Positions 45,790 through 56,500 of a stretch of 64,000 nucleotides of DNA are shown here, one piece after another; the stretch's first letter is position 1; each line of letters starts with the position of its first letter. The notes beneath the pieces were generated by a model. That model worked only from the letters and a program-made list of their open reading frames with translations, had not been told where the DNA came from and made no database searches. The DNA lies in the NCBI RefSeq assembly GCF_001659605.2, contig NC_035161.2, forward strand, positions 26,087,691 to 26,151,690, in the 5' to 3' direction. This DNA comes from Manihot esculenta (lineage: Eukaryota > Streptophyta > Magnoliopsida > Malpighiales > Euphorbiaceae). The position numbers and the translations under genes were made by a program.

Positions 45790-47250
45790 CTTTAATAGTG
45801 CCCTCACCTTTCCTCAAAGAATCGACAAATATTAAATGCGCTTAGAAAAATCATGGATAAGATTTTGATGAAAATTAGTAATGATTACAACAACAGCGGG
45901 TGGAAATTGATCTTTTCAAGCCACATTACAGTGAATCGTAAAAGAGTCCTGAGGCTGTGAATGACTGAACATGTGAAAGGGAAAAAAGGAACAATAAAAC
46001 ACCACTCAACTGCAATTATGAAAAATCAAAGGAAATACAGAATGAGCCAAGCATAGGATCAAGAGACATTTTATCAAAGATACACCTATTTTGTTCTTTC
46101 CAAATATGTTATAAATTAAGCATTGCAAGTGTCAAAATCATAGAATGCTCAAAATCTGCTTAGATTGCTATTAGAGCCTCCCACCATAAAAGAAAATATG
46201 GAAAACCATAAGAGAGAGGTTTACATGGATAAAGATTAACAAACCACAATAATAGGGCATAGAAACAATGCAAGAACATGTGTTCTAAAGTTTTACGCTC
46301 ACACTGACAAATCGGACACATAGAATCCTGTAAACAACCTCTTCTAACTAAAGATAAAGCATTATAAAGTAAGCACCAAAGTAAAAACTTTTAGTTTTGG
46401 CATTACTTGAAGGGATCAAACACTTTTCATATCCCAAGATGAGACATGGTAGAAGAAGATGGTTGATCAACTGATGCTTGAGCTTGAGTGCCACGCATGA
46501 GAATTAGTGCCCTCGCCTCTCCTGAAACGACTAATAAACAGTAAATGCACTTAACAATACCATAGACTAGATTTTCATGAAAATTAGCAATGATTACAAT
46601 AATAATAGTGGGTAAAAATTATCTTTCCAAACCATAGTGAATCATCAAAGAGCCTTGAGGCCGTGAACATACTATATCACCCTCAAGAGACTGAATATGT
46701 GAAGGGAAAAAAAGGAATAGAAAAACACCACTCAACTACAATTGCGAAAAATTAAAGGAAATATGGGATGAGCCAAGCAAAGGATAAGGAGATATTTTAT
46801 CAAAGACACACCAATTTCATTCTTTCCAAATATATAATAAAGTAAGCATTGCAAGTGTCAAAATTACAAAATGCTCAGAATATTGCTTAGAATGCCAACA
46901 GAGCCTCCCACTATAAAGAAAAAAAAAAAAAGGAAAACCATTAGAGAGAGGTTTATAGGCATAAGGATTAACAAACCATATTAATTAGGCATAGGAGCAA
47001 TGCAAGAACATGTGTAGTCTCACACTCAGACTAACAAATTGAACACATAAAATCCTGTAAACAATCTCTTCCGACTAAAATATGTGCTACCAGCAAAGCA
47101 CTATGAAATGAGCACCATGAAATGAGCACCAAAGAAAACACTTTAGTTTTGGCATAACCTAAAGGGACCAAACACTTTTCATATCCCAAAATGAGATATA
47201 CTAAAAAAGGATGGTTGATCCATTGACGCTTGAGTTTGAGTGCTATGCAT
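45790..47250 (-). repeat. tandem duplication of about 720 bp in the LINE 3' region
   Basis: Two diverged copies in the same order: AACACCACTCAACT, GAATGAGCCAAGCA / GGATGAGCCAAGCA, CATTGCAAGTGTCAAAAT, GAGCCTCCCAC and ACACTTTTCATATCCCA occur in both (for example at about 45993 and 46723). Confidence 0.85.
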
Positions 47251-48367
47251 GAAAAATCTATAATTGGAGTGCACATTATAATTGTTGCCCTTCATATGAT
47301 GCCAAACTAATGTATCTAGGGTACCTAAAGATGCAACCGAAATAGATAAAATGGTAATAGCCTACTGATGTGAAAACATACTAAAGATAAGTTGATACTA
47401 CCAATCAAGAACATTATGATCAATCAAATCAGGTACTACATTGAGACTAACAAGCATTGAAAAGGTAAATTCAAAAGAAAGCTATCCAGTTGAGGCATCC
47501 AATGATCGAATAAAAAATGAGTCACTCGACCATCACCAATGTTCATATGCATTCCTTGACACAACATATCTTGTCCTGTCAACAGACTCTGCTAAATCTA
47601 TAAACTATTTTGCTTGTATCCACCTTTCCAAAATGGAGCTTGAAGGAAATATATACCTTCCAAAACCCCAGTCTACAAACTTGATGAATTATGAATGAGT
47701 CTCCCATACTGTTTCACTAAACAAGCCAAATTGAAGTGTTGTAAGTCTTTAAACCCTAAACCACCACTAGACTTTGAACTATAAGATTGTAGCTAGCTTA
47801 CTCGATTGAGCTTCTTAGAGCTTTCATTACCACCCACCAAAACTAAGACAACAAACTATTAAGCCCTGTTGAAAAGTGCTTAGGATACGAAAAGACCGAC
47901 ATAGTGTAAGTAGGAATAATGGCTAAAATCGATTGAAGCATAGTTACTCATCCTGCATGTGAGAGTAGCTTTTGCTTCTATGATTGAGTCTTTGCATAGA
48001 TTCTATCCTCCATAAATGCCAAAGCTTGTTGATGAGATTGTTCCAAAAGAATTGGTAAGCCCAAATATATATTAGAAGAAGCAACCTCACATATAGAAAA
48101 CTAAGATAAAATGTCTTGTCGAAGATTTGATAGTGCACATTTACTAAACAAGATATGTAAATTTTGATAATTAATGGACTAACCAATAGCCTCTATATAA
48201 GATTTTCGAATATGCACAAGAGTATTTGCCTTATCTCGTGATGCTCATGCAAACAATAGAGTATCATCAGTAAATAATATATCATTAAATGCTAGAGCAT
48301 ATTAAGAAACCTTAATGTAGCGAAGAAGACCCCTATCATGAGGCGATGATAATAAATATGAAAGAGT

Positions 48368-48853
48368 TTAAGCAACAAACAAAAATGAATAGGGAGATAA
48401 AGGATCCCCTTGCTTGATACCATGTGAAGGAAAAAAAGGAGTAGAAGGAACACCATTAATTAAAACAGAGAAACTGATTGTTGAGATGTATTGCATAATT
48501 GTATAGGCCCACTGTAGCACAAAACCCATTTTGAGAAGCACCATGTGCAAAAATTGCCAGTCCATTTGATCATAAGCTTTATATCGATTAATTTTCAAAG
48601 CCATTAAGTATAATCGACTATTTGACCTTTTGAGATAGTGAAACACCTTATGTGCAATCACAAGGTTGCCCTGAATAGCCCTACCAAAAATATATGCATT
48701 TTGATATGTCGAAATGGAAGATTGAACCCTAGGCTTTAATCTATTAACAATGGTCTTTGAGATAACCTTATTGACAAAATTGCAAAAGCTAATAGAATGA
48801 GACTGGTGAATACCAATTAATAAGATTAGGATATTTAGGAATGAGGACAACAT
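48368..48853 (-). pseudogene. LINE reverse transcriptase fragment
   Basis: A 161-codon open stretch with FCNFVNKVISKTIVNRLKP, QNAYIFGRAIQGNLVIAHKV and HGIKQGDPLSPYSFLFVA, the fingers and palm blocks of plant L1 RT. The usual aspartate in the KxYDxxxW block is kept (AYDQMDW), but the catalytic YADD-type block falls in broken sequence farther left (about 48300-48200). Confidence 0.85.
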
Positions 48854-49654
48854 TAGCCTTGTTGAACTCTTTTAGCAAAAAACCAATTTTATAAAAGTGA
48901 TGCACAACACAACAAAAAGACGAGTCCATAACGTTCCAATTGTGCTAATAAAAATGTCCAGAAAAACCATACGAACTAGGTGCTTTATTACCTCCTAATT
49001 GAAAGACCGCCATTCGCATTTTTTCATCCAATAGAGGGGATAATAAATTATCATCAATTTCTGGTGTAATAATAAGAGATAAAATCTATTAACTACCCCG
49101 AAGAGGTCTTGCAGTATACAACTGCCAAAATGAATCCTTGATATAAGAATGAAGGTCAACCTCTCGCTCAATCTAGTTATCTAAAATAGTCTGAAAACTA
49201 TTAATACAATTATATTATCTGCACTAAATAGTCGTTAGATGAAAAAATCTCATCTTCTTATCTCCCTCCTTAAGCCATTGTATATGAGATTACTGTTTTC
49301 AATGCAGTTCATCACAACACCAAAGTTGCTGAATCCATGTAAGTTACTGAGTCTCCTTAATTGAATTAGAAGGATGAGAAGGTCTAGCATAAACATCTTC
49401 TAACGATTGTTGAAGTGTTCATAACTGTTATAATTATATTTAGTAGTGTTTAAAATAAACTTATTTTAAGTGTTTTTGTAATTAAATCCTCTTTATTGTT
49501 ATTATTTTATTTTGTCAAAATTCTCTCTATCATGAGTTTTGGGATGCTTAGGTGCTCTAATTTGTAAAGAATAGCTAAGTTGAAATAAGAAAGAAAACGC
49601 TTAGCAAGCCTACATAGTTTAGCTTAAATTACATGGGGTAAACCCATATAAATA

Positions 49655-49906
49655 TAGTGATCCCATGTAACAAAAAAATATACATTTGGATGGGCTCTAA
49701 AGGTTACACAGGGCTATTGAAAATTACACAGAATGACCCCATACGTTTAGACCATTCGTGTAAATTTAGAAGAAGAGAAATAGTGATCCCATGTAACAAA
49801 AAGATATACATTTGGATGGGCTCTAAAGGTTACACAGGGCTATTGAAAATTACACAGAATGACCCCATACGTTTAGACCATTCGTGTAAATTTAGAAGAA
49901 GAGAAA
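49655..49906. repeat. 126-bp tandem duplication
   Basis: Two nearly identical 126-bp units (49655-49780, 49781-49906) containing CATTTGGATGGGCTCTAAAG. Because 126 is a multiple of three they form a repeated open frame, which I do not regard as a gene. Confidence 0.95.
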
Positions 49907-50110
49907 GAGTGCTCAGAAATTTATTCGGGTCTATAAAAATTACATGGATTGAACCCATGTGATCTAAGCAACTCATGTAAATTTTACAGGTCCATTAATT
50001 TGCACGGTTGAACCCATGCGATCTAAGAAACCCATGTAAATTTTACAGAGAGTCATCAATTTACATAAGTTCAACCTATGTGACGTGTTAGACTCATATA
50101 AATATATTTG
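49907..50110. repeat. degenerate short tandem repeats of about 60 bp
   Basis: Three diverged units share TTGAACCCATG.GATCTAAG (gap marks a variable base) and CATGTAAATTTTACAG. They continue the motif ACATGGGGTAAACCCAT seen before 49655. Confidence 0.7.
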
Positions 50111-50700
50111 TGCGATACTCTTTTTCAAAAGAAGACAAAAAAACCTTTTATCTGTAATCGTTATAGATAAACTGCAGATATTATTATCTTATAATAATTA
50201 TAAATAATTAATATTAATAATAATAACATCTTTATTAATATTATTATTAATTATACTAATGGACTCTTAATCCATTAATATGATATAGTATATCAATGAC
50301 GTTCTATTGTGTGTGACCTAATAGACTCACATTAATTAGCAATATATCCAGTTCAACAAGACTCATAAATCGTAAGCGGTCTCTAGCAAGACGTTATGAC
50401 TATCCAATTAATATGACAATCGATATTCCGATAAAATCTAATAAATAAAATATATATTAATTCCTTTACCACACAATATCTAGTTTGAACATAAGTTATA
50501 GTCAATGTTAAACTTATAATGTTTAAACTTATGATTTCTCGATCTCTAAGTAGAGTGATAAACTCAAATGATATTGATCACATTTTCAATTCATTTGACT
50601 ACGGCCATGCATTTCTCAATCTCACTTATCAAGGGGTCCAGAAGATATCTCTCTCAAAGAAAGGGACAAATTCTATCTTGCTTGTTTAATATTCTCTACA
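50111..50700. other. unclassified repeat-like sequence
   Basis: No open frame. Segments such as ATTTCTCAATCTCACTTATC and CAGAAGATATCTCTCTCAAA look like non-coding retroelement DNA, but I cannot assign it. Confidence 0.35.
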
Positions 50701-51480
50701 TAATTTCTATTATGCTCCATCGTAACTGATGATCTGAGATCCAATAGAATAGGGTTTTACAAGGGTTTTGTATTACTGAATAAGGCCTATCCTTTCTGAG
50801 GAGGGGACTCCTCTTTTATACATTGTCTTGCTTGCTGGTGACGTGTAAAGGTCTCTCCAGGATTGGGCCACGCGTCTCTGCCATGCGGATTCGGAGGTAC
50901 TAGGGTATCAGCCGCCTGCTCCATGCGTAGCGGCCTCTGATTCTCCTCGTGCGTACGTTCGAGCGGATCTGCCAGGCTGTCTGGTGAATATTTCTCTGGA
51001 TCCTGGGCTGGGCCGAGAGTTGGGCCAGACGCTAAGCCTGAGTGGAGAGGGCCTGCTTCGTGTGGGCCAGGCCGACTTGAGTGAAGAAAATGGGTCGAGC
51101 CCGGCCTTGAGAGTCGGGTGAGCCAGGCTTGTTCTGTATATCAGGTGTGTGGGCCTCTACGTCATGGGCCTTGGGCTGTGGTCAAGCCCCTGGTCCGGGG
51201 TAAAGGAATCCAGCGGTCATCAATTGCCCCTTCACCTTCTCGGCAGTTATTGCTCCAACTGCCGAGGGGGTGAATACCAAGAACTATTATGATCGCGTCT
51301 GTTCGGGTTCAGGTGCCTTAATAACATCCTTTCATCTTTCAGTCGTTGCACAGTTTCTGAATTCTATCTGCTCTTTCCTCTTTCTGTCTTTTCTCTATTC
51401 TTCTTGTCCTCTGCCGCCTTTACTTTCTTGTCATCATTATCTGGACATCTCCTTTCTTTCCTTTTCTGTGAATATCTTTT
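50700..51480 (-). repeat. probable 3' LTR region of the Tat element
   Basis: GC-richer block with a minus-strand TATA box: TGTATAAAAGAGGAGTCC at about 50822-50805. The position left of the antisense gene is where the 3' LTR is expected. Edges unknown. Confidence 0.4.
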
Positions 51481-51594
51481 AGAAATCTGACACCATTAGC
51501 TTAGAGTCTAGTGTAGTTCTGCCCCGTGCTAAATTCTCAGGCTCCGGGTATATATCAGCTCCAGCTTTTCTTCATTCTTGAGCCTTCTGTTGAA

Positions 51595-52361
51595 ATGAAA
51601 AATTCTTGTTTTATCTGTGGCAGGTCTATTCGACGCCTTCTTCAAGCAGATTGCCTTGTGCCCCAGAGGTTTGCTTTGATTTTGCTCTTATCATCTTAGG
51701 GGAGAACTGTTTCTGACTTGTCACTATTTTGAAACTTTTTGCAGTTCCTGAAATAAAAATGGGTCAGTTCAAAATTCTTGAAAATTTGATGTTACCTCTA
51801 AGGCGTCTGGATGGTGCATTGAAGATCCTTCGGGTGTGGCAGGCGAAGGGCGGGACCATCCAGCAAGCTGCTGAAACTGCTTTACCCAGGTCGTCTGGCC
51901 GGCCTCCTCTTCTGCTTGTTGTCCAGGCTCCAGAGAAGTTCTGGACTGTTGAGGGGTTCGATCTAACTTCGCCTTTTTCCACAGAGAAACAGGGAATTTC
52001 CTCGATGCCCCTGTTGTCCTCTTTTGATATAAATGGGAGTGGCGCCGGCGCTCAGCTTGTTGTTCTTTTTGGTGTGAAGTACCAGTATTATTATTCCCTT
52101 TGGTGTGAAGTACCAGTATTACGTGAGACTGGGATCTGCTGCACTCAGTCAGGTCTCCAGCGATTTTTTCGAATGTGTACTTCGCGATCTCTTCGGGGTT
52201 ATAGCCTCGAAGACTTATGTTTTTCATGCGTGGTGCACGGCCGGCATACCATATCTGAGCTTGTTCGAATGTACCGTGCATCACATTTGGGTAACCGGAC
52301 GTTCGACCAGGGGAACAGTGAGAAATGCTTATGGGAATCAACTTGTTCAGTTCCCCTGTAA
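51595..52361 (+). other. second possible spliced antisense ORF, uncharacterised
   Basis: A short first exon could begin MKNSCFICGRSIRRLLQADC (51595) and a larger one follows a TTTTTGCAG acceptor (about 51745), starting VPEIKMGQFKILENLMLPLR and staying open to 52361. TATATATC at about 51549 may be a TATA box. The opposite strand is open over nearly the same interval, so coding direction is uncertain. The flank 51180-51330 resembles that before the larger antisense gene. I do not recognise a domain. Confidence 0.3.
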
Positions 52362-52599
52362 TAGCGAGACAGATCTTGGCCTTTTCTGAAAAACTCTCAT
52401 TCCGAGCTACGAGAAGTCCTCCGAGCTGAAGACTAGCATAGTAGGGTAGGTGATAGTCGTAGATGAGGAAGTATCTGGATATGTAAATTCTTTAAGGATA
52501 GTCTTTCATCCCGTAGTGTAGGCCTTTGTAACGTGCTGTAATGTGCTTTTCTTTTAATGAAGTTCTTGTTCTGCTCTCAGGCTTAAGCTGTTCTTCTCT

Positions 52600-53050
52600 T
52601 ATTATGTGTGAAATACTTTAGATTGCTCGCCTTATAGTTTTAGCCAACTGAGCTCTGTCCTGCTTTTTCCCGAGCTAATCTAACCTATCTGCGAGCTTTG
52701 ATGAGTTGAACTCTGGATCCACTTAGTCAACTGGGCTTTCAAGTTTTTCGAACTGGACTGTCTGACCGACCTGTGAGCTCGGTCTTTACTTCGATGAATT
52801 GAGCTTTGAGTCTCCTTTATCCGAACGGGTTCTCAGGTCATGTTGTCCGAGCTGAACTGGCCGACCTGAGAGTTATGTCTTTGCTTAGTGAGATAAGCTC
52901 TGAGTTTCCTTTAGCTGGCCGAGCTCTCAAGTCATGCTGTCTGAGCTGGACTAATCCGACCTCTGAGCTCGGCTTCTGATGAGTTGAACTCTAAGCTCTC
53001 AGCTTTGTATGACTCCGAGGTGCTTTTGGCGCCTCTTTCTGATCTCCCAC
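52600..53050. repeat. degenerate repeats rich in GAGCTCGG
   Basis: Repeating blocks of GAGCT(C/T), CCGACCT, GAGTTGAACTC and GAGCTGGACT with loose spacing near 100 bp. Similar GAGCTCGG-type blocks occur after the antisense gene at 59110-59500. Confidence 0.6.
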
Positions 53051-53586
53051 CCTTTGTTTAGTAGCGGTAAATCAAATCTTATAGCTTTTTAAGTGATGCG
53101 CAAGTCTGACCTTTATCATGCTCCTATTTGTTTGTACTGTTGAGTCTTTTCGTGACTTGCCCCTCTGTTTCCTCGGCATTTACCATAGGAATGGTAAAGT
53201 AGTAGGCTAAGTTGCTCTGACTGATGAGTTGGGCCTGTACTATGTGGATGGCGAATGGGCTTTTAAATGAGGGACTGTCATCGTATACTTGGCCCTTGAT
53301 AGATGTAGAGAAGCCCAGCGATCGTCCTTTTGCCCCTTTACCGTCTCGCCGGTTATTTCCTAACCGTCAAGAGGGTAAACTTCGAGAACAATTAATGATC
53401 GCGCCGCTCCAAGACAAAACTGTTCAGTATCAACGCCTTGCCTCATAATAGCCTTTCTTTCTTTCTTTTCGAATTCCTTCTGTCTTTTGAAGAACTAGTT
53501 CTTGGTTGCTCTCTGTCTTCCTGCAATTCCTTCTACGTCTCTTTTTTCATCCTATCGTGTTCTCAGGTACGCTTCCTTGTTCTTCC

Positions 53587-56500
53587 ATGGCAAGTTTAAA
53601 GCTTCCTGATGTTTTTGACCTTGAGTCGCATATTACCCCTTCCAACATAACTAATCACATTTCTCGGAGGCTTTTAGATACTCCGTTGTATCTTATTCGA
53701 GCACCTCTTCCAAATGAGAGGATAGTGCTTCCTTACCCTCGCCCACCTGGTTTAGTGGATCCCCAAGAGGTTCGTAGCATAGTGTTTTTCCTGAAGCAGA
53801 GAGAATTTGGTCTACCGCTTCCTTTTACCCCTTTCTTTGTTGAGGTGTTTGAATACTTTGGGGTAACTCCTCGAATGTTATCCCCAAATTCCATTTTGTT
53901 CATGTCCTGTTTCGAGTCTATCTGCCTGGGTTGGGGTTTCGCCCCTACGGCCTGTCTATTTGTCACTTTTTTCCGCCTGGTTAGGGTGAAGCAAAACTTC
54001 TATTACTTTTCCCCCCGTAATGGGCTGTCTCTTCTTACGGGCTACAAGGATTCTATAAAGGGATGGGTAGAGAATTTCCTTGTGGCGGAGTTGAAATTAG
54101 GGTCCTGCCGATCATGGGAGGTGGACCTAAGGTGGGGGGAGATCTTTCCGGGCTGTAACGATCTACCCGAATTGAGTCTTATTGAGCAGGTCGGGCTGCT
54201 TCGACTGACTTCCGTTGAGAGGAAGTATGATGTCGAGAAGTGTATGTTTGCGTCCAACCTTAGGGATATCCGGGACACGGGTATAGTGCTTTGTCCGGCT
54301 ATTCTGTTTCTTCTTTGCTCATGATATCAGGAAGTATGCTGACTCTTTATAACTTCTTGTTTCTTGCAGCGTCTGAGGTTAGAATGGATGGCATCAAATT
54401 CCCCAAGAATTTTGACCTGTCTCGGGAGAACATGCATGCAATTTTTGACGCCTTTGGGGATGGGCGTTCTGTAACTGAGATTGCTGCAGAGCTGGCTCAG
54501 GCCGCTTCCTCCAAGAAGATCAGCCGACCTCCCGTCAAAGCCTCTTCTCGAACTTCCAAGCCGAGCTTTCGCAGCACCAAATCAGCTCGGTCATCTAGCC
54601 ATGGTGGGTCGAGCTCGACCTCGACGCCTGCTGAAGGGTTTAGATCCGTTCCAGCCTCCTCAGAGGTCGTGAGGGAAACTGCCCTAGCTGTTGTGGAGCA
54701 GACCCAAACTACTGAACAAGTGGGGCAGGGTGCCGTTCATTCTACTGAGGAGGTGTTAGGGGGGAAATTTAAGTCCCCTGTTGGAGATAAGGAGATCTCT
54801 AGGACAGGGATGGAGATCATCCTCCTGGAGGATCAAAGCCCGGAGGTTTCTGGTGAGGGTGTCCCTGCCCCTGTGAGGACTGAACCTGAGGGATCTGAGG
54901 GTGTCCCCTCCAAGACTGGGGGCAAGCGTCCGACCCCTGCTGGAACGCCTGTCCCATCTCCTGCTCGGAAGAAATCCCGGACTGCTACAAGTCCTTCCGC
55001 ACCTCTTCCTCCCATGGGGAAAGGGAAGGGTATTTCTGCTGTTCCTTCAGCGTCCCCTACTGACAACATTCTGGACCTGTCAAGCATTTCCTCAGAGTCT
55101 CCGGCCTCCGCTGTTGCCGCACTACTCCGGGAACGGATGTTCGGCGGGATAACAGAGGCTTCGGATCCTCGTCTTCTGGCCCTGACTGGTCACTTGGCCA
55201 GTTCTACCAAGGAGCAGGTGTCCTTCCAATCTCGCTCTCGTGAGGAGCTCGGATCCACAATTGGAGAAATGCTGCTGATGGTAAGTTATTTTTTCACCTC
55301 TCTTTGAGTTTGCTTTGTTTCTTTTCTTGACAATTGTTCTTCCGTACTAGGTGTTAGGCCTGGTTATGGAGGTGGATGCCCGTGATCTCTCTCTCCGGGA
55401 GTCCGTGGACCGCCGGATCGAGGAAGCGCGTCGCGATGAGAACCTGACTGCCACCAGCGACGCGAGGGGCCACCTGTGTAATACCCGGCTAGATTCCGGC
55501 ATCGGAATCTCTACCTTCCGGCGGAATCTCCGTTGGAATCTGGAATTCCCGAAGATGCCAGAGGCTTCTAGAGGGGTAAAATATGTTTTCTAAAGTGTTT
55601 TCTACTGATTTCATGGTTTTAAATGAAAAAGAATTGAGTTTTGAAAAGAAAAGACCAAGGAGGCGTTTGCCAGGTTCGGCCGCCGAAAGTGAAGTTCGGC
55701 CGCCGAACATGGAAAGGCTTCGGGAGTGCTTTTGGCCTCCGAAAGTCCTGTTTGAATGAGCCAAGGTTCGGCCGCCGAAAGTCGAGTTCGGCCGCCGAAC
55801 ATGCATGAGTTAGGGGGCACGTTAGGCCGCCGAAGGTCTTCGACCAGGCCACCTATAAAGGGCCCTCAGATCGGAAATGGGTGAGTTTTCTCCCCATTCT
55901 CGAGCTCAGGTGAGTTTATGCCTTCCTTTGGTCGTTTTCGTGTTTTCTCTACCCATCTCTCAAGTTTTTCATGATTTCTACCCTTGTGTTTGAAGATTTA
56001 AAGCTTAAAAGGAGTTTTGGGAGCTTGGAGCTTTTGGAGCTTGGATTCTCCACACCTCCGAGTTAGGGATTACACCACCCTCGATCTCCAAGAGGTTAGT
56101 GTAGATCTCTGCTTTTCTTTATGTTTTAATGAAGTTTTAAGTAAGTTTTATAGAGTTTGATGGTTGAGTTTGGGTAGAAATGCATGTCTAAGGTTTATGT
56201 GGGTTTTATACCCAATGTATGTTATGTGATGTTTGTGTTGAGGAGTTTATGTTAGTTTATGCTCCTTTATGCATGAGGGAGTGAGTATGCATGTTTGGGA
56301 GAGAGTATGTAAGGATTTGGGGTGTTTTGAGTTGGTTTTTGGCTTGGCAGAATCGGACCTGTCGTCCAGAGGGGACCAGGTTCGGCCGCCGAAAGGAGTT
56401 TCGGCCGCCGAACCTGCATGGGAGGCAGTCTTTAGGCTGCCGAACGTGCCCCCGAAGGAGGGACTTTCGTTTCTGTCCAGGGGTTTCGGCCGCCGAACCT

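Larger units (their letters stand above)
45780..49400 (-). mobile_element. LINE (L1-type) remnant, 5'-truncated, 3' end duplicated
   Basis: Minus-strand non-LTR retrotransposon. The RT part (about 49350-48200) is followed leftward by a broken thumb/zinc-binding region and then by a C-rich 3' region present twice (46500-47250 and 45780-46490). No endonuclease domain is visible to the right, so it is 5'-truncated. Stops throughout. Confidence 0.75.

Noticed and set aside
49657..49962. 101-codon open frame with a repeated 42-residue unit
   Set aside because: Explained by the in-frame 126-bp duplication in non-coding repeat DNA.
51769..52341. 190-codon minus-strand frame opposite the possible small antisense ORF
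   Set aside because: No recognised domain and may be LTR-proximal non-coding DNA; coding direction cannot be decided from sequence alone.
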